From Aerococcus sp. 1KP-2016 (lineage in GTDB: Bacteria > Bacillota > Bacilli > Lactobacillales > Aerococcaceae), in the NCBI RefSeq assembly GCF_002252085.1, contig NZ_NEEY01000016.1, positions 1 through 34,842 on the forward strand: DNA of 34,842 nt, given 5' to 3'. Under the pieces are notes generated by a model, which worked only from the letters and a program-made list of their open reading frames with translations, had not been told where the DNA came from and did not search any database. The number at the start of each line of letters is the position of its first letter. Positions within the stretch are counted from its first letter, which is position 1. The position numbers were made by a program, and so were the translations under genes. Shown here piece after piece: positions 7,677-15,390 of this stretch.

Positions 7677-8408
7677 GTGAATGCATCAATTACCGAAGTG
7701 AAAGATCAAGGCTTGATGGATAAATATCTAGAAGATTCATATGCCTTAATTGCAGCCAATAGACAATCAACATGGGCAGCTTACGCACCGTATTTCATTG
7801 ACGGTGTGAAAACAACCCTAATCATCTCAGCAACGGCCATCTTCTTCGGTTTAATCCTGGGTGTGGCACTTGCACTGATGCGTTTATCAGGTATCAAAGT
7901 CATTGATTGGTTGGCACAAGCTTATATTGAAATCGTTCGTGGTACGCCATTAATGGTTCAAGTCTTATTCATTTACCTAGGTTTCGCCGGCATCTTTGGC
8001 TGGTCAACCATGACATCAGGTTTAGTTGCCGTATCCTTAAACTCAGGCGCCTACATCGCCGAAATCATTCGTGGTGGGATCAATTCAGTCGATAAAGGAC
8101 AAGCTGAAGCAGCGCGTTCACTAGGCTTAGGCTACTGGGTAACCATGCGTAAAGTTATTTTCCCGCAATCATTACGCTCAATCTGGCCATCACTAGGAAA
8201 CGAATTCGTATCCCTAATCAAAGAATCATCAATCGTATCAACTATTGGTGTTGCGGAATTAACCTTCCAAACACGTAACGTATCAACCATTACCTTCAAC
8301 GGTATCATTCCATTAATCATCTCAATGGCTATTTACTTCATCTTGACCTTCACACTAACTAAACTGTTGAACGTCTATGAACGCCGTATGAACGAAAAAT
8401 ATAACTAA
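7677..8408 (+). CDS. Amino-acid ABC transporter, permease half (frameshifted)
   Basis: After about 30 residues that belong to the end of the binding domain (VKDQGLMDKYLEDSYALIA), a His/Glu/Gln/Arg/opine-family permease domain follows, with several membrane segments starting at FIDGVKTTLIISATAIFF. The EAA loop, GAYIAEIIRGGINSVDKGQ followed by AEAARSLGL, contacts the ATPase. The apparent GTG at 7677 has no convincing Shine-Dalgarno and lies 5 bp after the preceding stop. It is therefore more likely the distal part of a fused protein than a separate gene, though reinitiation is possible. Confidence 0.85.
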   Translation: MNASITEVKDQGLMDKYLEDSYALIAANRQSTWAAYAPYFIDGVKTTLIISATAIFFGLILGVALALMRLSGIKVIDWLAQAYIEIVRGTPLMVQVLFIYLGFAGIFGWSTMTSGLVAVSLNSGAYIAEIIRGGINSVDKGQAEAARSLGLGYWVTMRKVIFPQSLRSIWPSLGNEFVSLIKESSIVSTIGVAELTFQTRNVSTITFNGIIPLIISMAIYFILTFTLTKLLNVYERRMNEKYN

Positions 8409-8420
8409 ACTTATGACTGA

Positions 8421-8449
8421 AGGCCGGACAAGCGATCCGGTCTTTTTTA
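8421..8449 (+). terminator. Terminator of the amino-acid ABC gene
   Basis: GGCCGGA pairs with TCCGGTC across the loop CAAGCGA and is followed by six T residues. It starts about 13 bp after the stop codon. Confidence 0.88.
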
Positions 8450-8672
8450 TTTTGGGTAAAATTGGTATATCCCATCTTGCTTGGTTACAATAGGTGTAGC
8501 GGAGCATCCGTAAATGCCACAACGCGCACTACGGTCAACCACTAGCTGTTACAATCATGTTACGGGCGTATGTCTAATATAAAATTTTTATGATAAAGCA
8601 CAACACAGTCCTTTTTTTGCGGAAAATCATGATAATCTTAAGGTATAAAGAAAAGGGAGGGGCGATATAGTG

Positions 8673-10136
8673 ATGCAAAGGTTTATGGGTAGAAACCGAA
8701 ACTATACCATGCTATTGGGTGTACTAATCTTATGTGCGATTTTCATCATTATTCGTAGTTTTGCCAACAGTAACAAAATGTCAGCGGAAGAGAGAACCGT
8801 GGCTGTTGCTGCTTCTGTGAACGCACTCTATTATGATAATTCCTATACATTTTTAAAAGAAGATATTACACAAGATGAAATTTCAGCAGTTAGTGATGAC
8901 GTGAATGACCTAACCGAAAATAATGATAAAGATATTATTGAAGCACGTTTGGATTCTGTCCAAAGACGTTTCGATATGCAGCGACAAGTGAACGCCTTGT
9001 TTGAAGCAGAGGATGAACAAGCGGTGATTAATGGCGCTACAATTAAAGAATTCGTGGTTGTTGAAGATGATATTCATTTAGATATGATCGACTTCCTAAA
9101 AGATGATTATGCCAATGAATTAAGTAATTTGGATGATGGATTCTATGCGACAGCCGATGCCTTGATGGATGAGGCCGCGCAACAAGTAGCCCTGTTCAAT
9201 AGTTATGAGGATGCCATTGCCGCTATTCAAGCTGATGATCAACTGACATATGAAGACTTAGCAAGCCATCTGGAACAAATGGTGGCAGATGTGAATGAAA
9301 TTGAAAATCCATATGTGCAAAGTAAATTATTATTGATGATTGCAGCTATGGATGAGGAAACGACGGAAAATATTTTCCAACGTTTGGTGAAGAAAGCCGA
9401 AGAAAACAATGCGACAGCAAGTGAATTGGCAAAAATTCGTGAAGAAGGTCAAGCAGCCCTTGCTTTATCAGCAGAGCGTTGTCAAAGTTTACGCGATAAG
9501 GGTGAAGAAATTCTTGCGAGTAAGGCAGCAACATCTACCTTAACTTTACGTGTGCAAAAGAATAAACCTTCATTTAATGTAGATACCAATGTGGCAACAA
9601 ACATCCTTTCAGGACGTAACATTGCTAGTGCTAGGTCTTATCAAACGAGCGGACGGACGAGTAGTTCAAGTGCAGACCTGCCTTCATCTAGCGTAGCTGT
9701 GAATACACCTAGTGCAAGTAGTGCGGATATCAGCACTGGCATCACAAGTGAAGTAGATTCTAGCAGCGCGGAAACAAGTAGCGAACCAATTGATTCCACC
9801 AGTTCTGATGTTGTAGTGAGCGTGCCAAGTAGTGAATCAAGCATTGATACAGGGGTTATCCCTTCAAGTTCTGATTCGGCTAGCATCAGTTCATCTTCAG
9901 ACTCTAGCGTTGCTAGCTCATCTAGTGAATCTAGAGATGACTCGTCAATTGATGATTCATCGTCATCAAATAGTGAGACCATAACCGATCCAAGTGAGAT
10001 GAGCTCTGAATCATCAACTAGTGATATGGTAAGTGACAATAGTGGTTCAAGTAGCACGTCGAGTGAACAAGAACAAAGTACAATTGAGGAAAGTTTACCG
10101 GCTAGTTCTGAAATACCGATAGCCACACCACAGTAA
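8673..10136 (+). CDS. Membrane-anchored extracellular protein with Ser-rich tail, unknown function
   Basis: I do not recognise a family. The protein of about 487 residues has one N-terminal membrane segment (TMLLGVLILCAIFIIIRSFA, near residues 12-31) and no clear cleavage site, so a signal anchor is likely. Next is an acidic, helix-rich region to about residue 300 that suggests coiled-coil or bundle structure. A Lys/Arg/Asn stretch near 295-330 follows. The last 150 or so residues are low complexity, dominated by Ser with Asp, Glu, Thr and Val. No LPXTG anchor or catalytic motif is visible. The start is ATG 8673 or GTG 8670, with GGGAGGGG at 8655-8662. It is monocistronic. Confidence 0.8.
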   Translation: MQRFMGRNRNYTMLLGVLILCAIFIIIRSFANSNKMSAEERTVAVAASVNALYYDNSYTFLKEDITQDEISAVSDDVNDLTENNDKDIIEARLDSVQRRFDMQRQVNALFEAEDEQAVINGATIKEFVVVEDDIHLDMIDFLKDDYANELSNLDDGFYATADALMDEAAQQVALFNSYEDAIAAIQADDQLTYEDLASHLEQMVADVNEIENPYVQSKLLLMIAAMDEETTENIFQRLVKKAEENNATASELAKIREEGQAALALSAERCQSLRDKGEEILASKAATSTLTLRVQKNKPSFNVDTNVATNILSGRNIASARSYQTSGRTSSSSADLPSSSVAVNTPSASSADISTGITSEVDSSSAETSSEPIDSTSSDVVVSVPSSESSIDTGVIPSSSDSASISSSSDSSVASSSSESRDDSSIDDSSSSNSETITDPSEMSSESSTSDMVSDNSGSSSTSSEQEQSTIEESLPASSEIPIATPQ

Positions 10137-10156
10137 AATACAAATAGGATGATACA

Positions 10157-10190
10157 GGGTTGTGACCAAATGAGGTTCCAGCCCTTTTTT
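10157..10190 (+). terminator. Terminator of the Ser-rich protein gene
   Basis: GGGTTGTGACC pairs imperfectly with GGTTCCAGCCC and is followed by six T residues. It belongs to the same hairpin sequence family as those at 249-285, 6070 and 20983, but no E element follows it. Confidence 0.85.
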
Positions 10191-10317
10191 GTACAAAAAA
10201 GGATGGATTTAATAGTTTTTTAAAGAGAAATAGGGAATTATCAAGTCCCAATATGGTAAAATGTATTGGATTATAGATATTTTACTATAAGTAAATAGAA
10301 ATGAAATGGGTGAAAAA

Positions 10318-11712
10318 ATGCAAAAAAACGGAGAATGGACCAACTGGTACCGCGTTGTTATCGTGGCCACAGAAGCTTTGATACTGTTCCTTTCCTATAT
10401 TGTTTCATTCTTTTTGCGATACGGTCGTTATGTACCTTTGAAAAACTTTGAAGCCTTTCAAGGCGCAATCGGATGGATTTTGATGATATTTATCTTCATC
10501 AACATTTTATTCGGTGTATATATTCTATACGATAAAACCAAAGGTGACCTTTTCTTCATTACAATTATTAGCCAAGCGATTCTAGCTGTCGTTGCGATGG
10601 TCTTAAGTTTCGCAGGTCGTTGGTTGGCCTTTCCAAGATCAGTAGTATTAATCGATTTTGTGGTCAGTGTAGTCATGCTTTATATCTTTAGAGCCTTAGT
10701 GTTCGATATTTATCGACGTTACGCATCAACGAAACGGGTTATGATTGTAGGGACTGAGGATGCTGTTTTCCCAGCTATATATAATTTCAAAAATTCAAAA
10801 AGTACGCGTCACATCGTTACACATGTGGTCTTAGATGACTACTACCGTAATGTGAAGAGTCGTTTAGATGAATATGATATTGTATACCTTGCATCGCAAA
10901 TAGATGAATCGGAAAAACTAAAAATTTATGATGTATTAATGCGGGCCAACAAAAAGTTATTCTTAAATTCTAAGTTTGAAAACTTGGTGATGGTGAATCC
11001 AAACATCATGAATTTCGAAGATGAATCCATTATCGAAACGTCAGATTTTGCGATTCCAGCTGACCAAGCAATTATCAAACGGGGCATTGATATTATTATG
11101 GCCCTTGTGGGGTTAGTATTAGCGTCACCAATCATGTTGATTACAGCTATTTTGATTAAGTTAACGTCTAAAGGTCCCGTGTTCTACCGCCAAGTACGGA
11201 TTACTAAAGGTGGCGAAGAATTTGATATCTTGAAATTCCGTTCAATGACAACGGATGCTGAAGTAAAATCAGGTCCTATGATTGCAACAAAAAATGATGC
11301 GCGTGTCACAACAATTGGTAAATACATTCGTGCCTTACGTATTGATGAGTTACCACAATTGTTAAATGTATTGCGTGGGGATATGTCGATGATTGGTCCA
11401 AGACCTGAACGACCTTTCTTCGTAAATCAATTCCAAGAAGAAAACCCGCATTACTACTTACGCCACAATGTGCAGGCTGGAATTACCGGTTACGCACAGG
11501 TTTACGGTAAGTATGCGACAGATTTCAACTCTAAATTGAACTTTGATTTGATCTATATCAAAAAATATTCCATCATTTTAGACTTCAAGATTTTGCTACA
11601 AACCATCAAAATTTTATTTGATAAGGTATCGTCTTCAGGTATTGATGAAGATGAAAAACCAACTGTAACAAGAGAAGAAGCACGTGAAATGAATATTGAC
11701 GTTATTGGATAA
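10318..11712 (+). CDS. Polyprenyl-phosphate sugar-1-phosphate transferase (WcaJ/CpsE type)
   Basis: Enzymes of this family move a sugar-1-phosphate from a nucleotide sugar to undecaprenyl phosphate, starting exopolysaccharide or glycan assembly at the membrane. The N-terminus has four predicted membrane segments (roughly residues 10-130), then a Rossmann-like region (RVMIVGTED). A hydrophobic segment follows (KRGIDIIMALVGLVLASPIM), then the catalytic bacterial-sugar-transferase domain with FDILKFRSMTTDAE, RIDELPQLLNVLRGDMSMIG and GPRPERP. I prefer ATG 10318, with GGGTGA 5 nt upstream, over the in-frame ATG at 10306, which has no Shine-Dalgarno. No other polysaccharide genes lie next to it. 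The sugar substrate cannot be read from sequence. Confidence 0.9.
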   Translation: MQKNGEWTNWYRVVIVATEALILFLSYIVSFFLRYGRYVPLKNFEAFQGAIGWILMIFIFINILFGVYILYDKTKGDLFFITIISQAILAVVAMVLSFAGRWLAFPRSVVLIDFVVSVVMLYIFRALVFDIYRRYASTKRVMIVGTEDAVFPAIYNFKNSKSTRHIVTHVVLDDYYRNVKSRLDEYDIVYLASQIDESEKLKIYDVLMRANKKLFLNSKFENLVMVNPNIMNFEDESIIETSDFAIPADQAIIKRGIDIIMALVGLVLASPIMLITAILIKLTSKGPVFYRQVRITKGGEEFDILKFRSMTTDAEVKSGPMIATKNDARVTTIGKYIRALRIDELPQLLNVLRGDMSMIGPRPERPFFVNQFQEENPHYYLRHNVQAGITGYAQVYGKYATDFNSKLNFDLIYIKKYSIILDFKILLQTIKILFDKVSSSGIDEDEKPTVTREEAREMNIDVIG

Positions 11713-11719
11713 ATAAAAG

Positions 11720-11855
11720 GGCTCTTCGACATTTAATGTAGATAGCTTAATTTGAGCAAGAAACTTGAATTCATTTTATATGGACTTGAGTTTCTTTTTT
11801 ATTTTATTTTAAATGAGATTTGATAAAAGAAAAATTATCTTTTTGTCCGTCTTGT
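11720..11855 (+). repeat. Repeat R2, copy 1
   Basis: It begins GGCTCTTCGACATTTAATGT 8 bp after the sugar transferase stop and matches 34716-34842 for at least 127 bp with few differences. It contains two stems, GCTTAA/TTGAGC and AAGAAACT/AGTTTCTT. The GGCTCTTCGACA end resembles insertion-sequence termini of the ISL3 type, but no transposase and no inverted partner end is seen nearby. The right boundary is uncertain because the second copy is cut by the window edge. Confidence 0.8.
11758..11801 (+). terminator. Terminator of the sugar transferase gene (inside R2)
   Basis: AAGAAACT (11758-11765) pairs with AGTTTCTT (11789-11796), with extra pairs inside, followed by a T-run. The distance from the stop codon is about 45 bp. 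Confidence 0.75.
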
Positions 11856-12199
11856 TTAGGTTTGTATATATACATCGTTACATAACCAAAAAATGGAAAC
11901 CTCGGAAGGTTTTGGTTTCAAAAATGAGAAATTTTGCGCCACACAAAGGGCTGAACGTTCATTATTTTTAGAAAAGGAACGTTCAGGGTGTTTTGCGTTT
12001 CATTTTCCCTCATAGATATACTTAAAAGCAGGTCTGGTTTCCAGTTTTCATCTATTTTAAAACGGATATAAACAATCTCGCAAAAATATGCCAACCAAAG
12101 CGATTAGATGCGACAGAAGGGAACCTTTCATACAAATAGGGCCTATTTTACAGGTTAGCGAGGAACCTTTTCATATGTCTTTTCTGTGTTGGGAAAGAG
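11856..12199. other. Gene-free stretch with a perfect 10-bp hairpin
   Basis: No ORF with a Shine-Dalgarno is present. A small stem GAAACC/GGTTTC lies near 11898-11920. A perfect stem CTGAACGTTC (11951-11960) with GAACGTTCAG (11977-11986) has weaker outer pairing ACAC/GTGT. T-richness after it is modest, so terminator function is unclear. The rest shows nothing I can name. Confidence 0.5.
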
Positions 12200-12492
12200 A
12201 TTATTCCTGAATAATGCGCGATTCGAGACAAAAACGCGAAATTGTATCGAATGACATTTCATTCGATACATGAATGATGCTTCGTACTGAATGACGGCTC
12301 ATTTAGTACGAAGCATAAAAGTTATCTCGAATGGGGTTCTATGCAATAAAATAATCTCATTTCTTATACAATAGCCATTTATTCGAGATAAAAAAACCAA
12401 AAAATTCTCGAATGATAGCCTCATTCGAGAATCGCAGTTTTCTAAACAAGTACAGGACAAGGTTTCCTCGGTAATGGTCCTGTATTTTTATC
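12200..12492 (+). repeat. Intergenic hairpin element E, copy 3
   Basis: This is the clearest copy. Its hairpins are: h1 TGTATCGAATGA/TCATTCGATACA (12243-12270); h2, an 18-bp stem at 12277-12316 with loop CGGC; h3 TTATCTCGAAT/ATTCGAGATAA (12322-12332 with 12381-12391); h4 ATTCTCGAATGA/TCATTCGAGAAT (12404-12432). It ends with ACAGGAC/GTCCTGT plus ATTTTT (about 12453-12489). It matches copy 1 in reverse orientation over more than 180 bp. Confidence 0.8.
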
Positions 12493-12519
12493 CCACCCTC
12501 CAAAAGTCGGAGACCCAAT

Positions 12520-12555
12520 AAAAGCAGCTAGGTTACATACCTGGCTGCTTTTTTG
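12520..12555 (+). terminator. Strong terminator hairpin between element E copy 3 and pncB
   Basis: A 14-bp stem, AAAAGCAGCTAGGT with ACCTGGCTGCTTTT (one G-U pair, 5-nt loop), is followed by further T residues. No gene precedes it for 800 bp. It may insulate pncB from read-through or end an unrecognised transcript from the repeat region. Confidence 0.85.
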
Positions 12556-12594
12556 TTTGGCTGTAGGGCGTGACTTTTCACGGTACATTATATT

Positions 12595-12699
12595 TTGAAT
12601 GGCATGTTATTTTTACCCTATAATAGTGCTAAAAGGTGAATCGTCTCCACCTGCTACAATGGTTCACAATAACAAGTTGATCACCTTTAGTGGTATAAT
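12595..12699 (+). promoter_or_regulatory. pncB-nadE promoter region with two -10 boxes and an inverted repeat
   Basis: TTGAAT (12595-12600) lies 18 bp before TATAAT (12619-12624). A second, extended -10, TGGTATAAT, lies at 12691-12699. Between the two -10 boxes, CTAAAAGGTGA (12629-12639) and TCACCTTTAG (12681-12690) form an inverted repeat that could be an operator or an RNA stem in the longer transcript. The regulator is unknown; an NAD-responsive one would suit the genes. Confidence 0.5.
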
Positions 12700-12737
12700 A
12701 GAATGTATCAAATCACAATTTGGAGGAAAAATAAATA

Positions 12738-14240
12738 ATGAAGACAACCATCAATGATAGTTTAGCACTTCACACGGATTTATACGAAATCAATATGATG
12801 AAAACTTATTGGGATGCTGGGAAGGCTGACCAACAAGCGGTTTTTGAAGTGTATTTCCGTAATAATCCCTTTGATAGTGGCTATGCCATCTTTGCAGGTC
12901 TAGAACGTGTGATTCAATATGTTCAAGGGTTGAAATTTACCGAAGATGACATTGATTATCTACGTGAAACGCAAAATTATCCTGAAGCATTTTTAGCTTA
13001 TCTTGCTGATTATCATTTTGATGCAAGCATTCGCGCTATGGAAGAAGGAGAAATTGTATTCAACAATGAACCAATCATGCAAATCAAAGGTTCATTAGCT
13101 GACTGTACACTTGTTGAAACAGCAATTTTAAATATCATCAACTACCAAACTTTGATTGCAACGAAAGCATCACGTATCCGTAACGTAGCTGGCGACGATA
13201 ATTTAGCAGAATTTGGTGCGCGTCGTGCACAAGAAATGGATGCTGCGATTTGGGGTGCCCGTGCTGCTTACATCGGTGGTTTCAACTCCACATCAAACGT
13301 TCGTGCTGGTAAATTATTTAATATTCCAATTTCTGGTACCCATGCCCATGCAATGGTGCAAGCTTACCAAAATGACTATGAAGCTTTCAAGGCCTATGCC
13401 GCTTCACATGAAAAATGTACCTTCTTGGTAGACACTTACGATACCCTTCGTTCAGGTGTGCCAAATGCTATACGTGTAGCCAACGAAATGGATGATAAAT
13501 CACGTTTTGTCGGTGTACGTATCGACTCAGGCGATATCTCATACCTATCAACTCGTATTCGCAGAATGCTTGATGACGCCGGTTATCCGGATGCAATTAT
13601 CGTTGCTTCAAACGATTTAGACGAAAAAACAATTCTAAACCTTAAAATGCAAGGTGCTAAGGTAGATGCATGGGGCGTGGGTACACAATTAATCACTGCT
13701 TTCGATCAACCAGCGCTGGGTGCAGTGTACAAACTTTGCTGTATCGAAGATGAAAGTGGTGAATTGGTACCAACGATGAAACTTTCTTCATCTCCTGATA
13801 AAATGACTACGCCAGGTGAAAAACAAATTTGGCGTATTACCCGTAAAAAAGATGGAAAATCTGAAGGAGACTATGTCACTTCAATTACAGAAGACCCAAC
13901 AAATGAAGAATCAATCTTCATGTTCCATCCAACCTATACCTATGTGAACAAGACAGTCCGTCATTTCAATGCGCGACCATTGTTAAAAACAATCTTTGCA
14001 AACGGCGAATTAGTGTACGATGTGCCAGCAATTGATGATATACGTGACTTCTCTCGTGAACATTTAGATGCGCTATGGGAAGAATACCGTCGTATGTTAA
14101 ATCCAGAACCATATCCAGTTGACCTATCGCAACAATTATATGACTTGAAGATGGATAGTATTGCTGCAATCCGTCAACGTGTGGCGAATGATTGTAAAAC
14201 CTTCGACTTGGATGAAGATTTAAACTTGAACTTCAAGTAA
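12738..14240 (+). CDS. pncB: Nicotinate phosphoribosyltransferase
   Basis: It joins nicotinate to PRPP with ATP use to make nicotinate mononucleotide, the entry step of NAD salvage, in the cytoplasm. The 500-residue protein shows HTDLYEINMMKTYW (residues 12-25), the block GARRAQEMDAAIWGARAAY, GTHAHAMV with the expected active-site histidine at 202 or 204, VDTYDTLRSGVPNAI, GVRIDSGDI and DAWGVGTQLITA. The start has GGAGG at 12721-12725. It is followed 61 bp later by nadE, so the pair converts nicotinate and then deamido-NAD to NAD. Confidence 0.96.
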   Translation: MKTTINDSLALHTDLYEINMMKTYWDAGKADQQAVFEVYFRNNPFDSGYAIFAGLERVIQYVQGLKFTEDDIDYLRETQNYPEAFLAYLADYHFDASIRAMEEGEIVFNNEPIMQIKGSLADCTLVETAILNIINYQTLIATKASRIRNVAGDDNLAEFGARRAQEMDAAIWGARAAYIGGFNSTSNVRAGKLFNIPISGTHAHAMVQAYQNDYEAFKAYAASHEKCTFLVDTYDTLRSGVPNAIRVANEMDDKSRFVGVRIDSGDISYLSTRIRRMLDDAGYPDAIIVASNDLDEKTILNLKMQGAKVDAWGVGTQLITAFDQPALGAVYKLCCIEDESGELVPTMKLSSSPDKMTTPGEKQIWRITRKKDGKSEGDYVTSITEDPTNEESIFMFHPTYTYVNKTVRHFNARPLLKTIFANGELVYDVPAIDDIRDFSREHLDALWEEYRRMLNPEPYPVDLSQQLYDLKMDSIAAIRQRVANDCKTFDLDEDLNLNFK

Positions 14241-14254
14241 GCCAATATGTATTG

Positions 14255-14284
14255 CCAGATTTATTCACTCCAGATTTATTCACT
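14255..14284 (+). repeat. 15-bp perfect tandem direct repeat
   Basis: CCAGATTTATTCACT occurs twice in a row between pncB and nadE, just upstream of the nadE Shine-Dalgarno. The cause is likely slippage; no function is evident. Confidence 0.9.
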
Positions 14285-14301
14285 AGAGAAGAGGAAAAAA
14301 C

Positions 14302-15132
14302 ATGCGTCCACTACAAGAACGTATTATTGAAGAATTAAAAGTAGCCCCAACTATCGATCCGGAAACCGAAATCCGTCGAACTGTTGATTTTCTAAAAGAC
14401 TATTTAAAACAATACCCATTCTTGAAGAGTCTGGTGCTAGGCATTTCTGGGGGCCAAGATTCTACCTTAGCTGGTACCTTGTGCCAAATCGCCATCAATG
14501 AAATGCGTGAAGAAACGGGCGTTCAAGCATACAAATTCATCGCAGTTCGTTTGCCATATGGTAACCAAGCTGATGAACAAGATGCTATGGATGCGATTGC
14601 TTTCATGGATGCTGATCAAACGGTCCGCGTGAACATCAAACCAGGTGTAGATGCAATGGTAGCAGAACTTGCAGAGGGTGGCGTAACTGTTTCTGATTTT
14701 AACAAAGGGAACATTAAAGCGCGTCAACGTATGATCGTGCAATATGCGATTGCCGGAGAAAACGCGGGTGTGGTCGTCGGTACAGACCATGCTGCGGAAG
14801 CAATCACTGGTTTTTATACAAAATTTGGAGACGGCGCCGCAGACATTACACCAATTTGGCGTCTAAACAAACGTCAAGGTCGTCAAATCTTAGCCTATTT
14901 AGAAGCGCCAGAACATCTATATGTGAAAGTACCTACAGCCGACTTGGAGGAAGAGCGTCCAGGTCTTGCTGACGAAGTTGCACTTGGCGTAACTTATAAT
15001 GATATCGATGATTACTTAGAAGGCAAAGATATTAACACAGAAGCTGCAGAAAAAATTGAAGCATGGTTCACCAAAACAGAACATAAACGTGCATTACCAA
15101 TCACTGTTTATGATCAATGGTGGAGAAACTAG
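14302..15132 (+). CDS. nadE: NH3-dependent NAD synthetase
   Basis: It amidates nicotinic acid adenine dinucleotide to NAD, using ATP and ammonia. The 276-residue length is that of the short ammonia-dependent type without a glutaminase domain. The ATP-pyrophosphatase loop [10 protein letters not shown] lies near residues 46-55. [20 protein letters not shown] and [18 protein letters not shown] form the deamido-NAD site, and [17 protein letters not shown] is conserved. AGAAGAGGA precedes the ATG by a few bases. It is the second gene of pncB-nadE and ends at the terminator at 15174. Confidence 0.96.
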   Translation: MRPLQERIIEELKVAPTIDPETEIRRTVDFLKDYLKQYPFLKSLVLGISGGQDSTLAGTLCQIAINEMREETGVQAYKFIAVRLPYGNQADEQDAMDAIAFMDADQTVRVNIKPGVDAMVAELAEGGVTVSDFNKGNIKARQRMIVQYAIAGENAGVVVGTDHAAEAITGFYTKFGDGAADITPIWRLNKRQGRQILAYLEAPEHLYVKVPTADLEEERPGLADEVALGVTYNDIDDYLEGKDINTEAAEKIEAWFTKTEHKRALPITVYDQWWRN

Positions 15133-15173
15133 GTTTACATTTTCAAACGATAATCCATCATAATCAATAGAAG

Positions 15174-15207
15174 AGGATAAGTGTCTTAATTGGCGCTTAT
15201 CCTTTTT
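15174..15207 (+). terminator. Terminator of pncB-nadE
   Basis: GGATAAG (15175-15181) pairs with CTTATCC (15196-15202) and is followed by five T residues. Confidence 0.85.
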
Positions 15208-15390
15208 AATATATTCAGCTAATTTCATTAAACATAGACAGCTCACTCGTACTTTTAACGATATTATACCTTCAAATTAAAGGGAACTTTACCTAGAAAC
15301 AAAGTGAACACATAATTGTTTTGTTTTTGAGCATTTTTTTTCAATTTCAGAAATTTAGACAGCCTTTGAGTAAAGTTTCAACCTGTTATT

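Larger units (their letters stand above)
6895..8408 (+). pseudogene. Fused amino-acid ABC substrate-binding/permease gene split by a 1-base deletion
   Basis: The two reading frames at 6895-7671 and 7677-8408 are the two halves of one gene of the fused binding-protein/permease type. Reading through the frame of the second half before its apparent start gives KNQPTLLAAVNASI, the natural continuation of the first half (AAALPK). The shift lies in the A-run at 7650-7654: six A residues would restore one ORF of about 504 codons, the expected length for this family. With five A residues the first half stops at TAG 7669-7671. True mutation, phase variation or sequencing error cannot be told apart here. 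Confidence 0.85.

Noticed and set aside
8450-8660. Small RNA or gene between the amino-acid ABC terminator and the Ser-rich protein gene
   Set aside because: No ORF with a start signal, no stable hairpin and no clear promoter-terminator pair found by eye.
9641-10126. 161-codon ORF on the minus strand opposite the Ser-rich tail
   Set aside because: It is a mirror of the repetitive AGT/TCA codons of the plus-strand gene and gives a Leu/Ser-rich product with no start signals.
11720-12200. Complete insertion sequence between the sugar transferase gene and pncB
   Set aside because: Only one IS-like end (R2) is present; no inverted partner end and no transposase ORF or fragment is recognisable.
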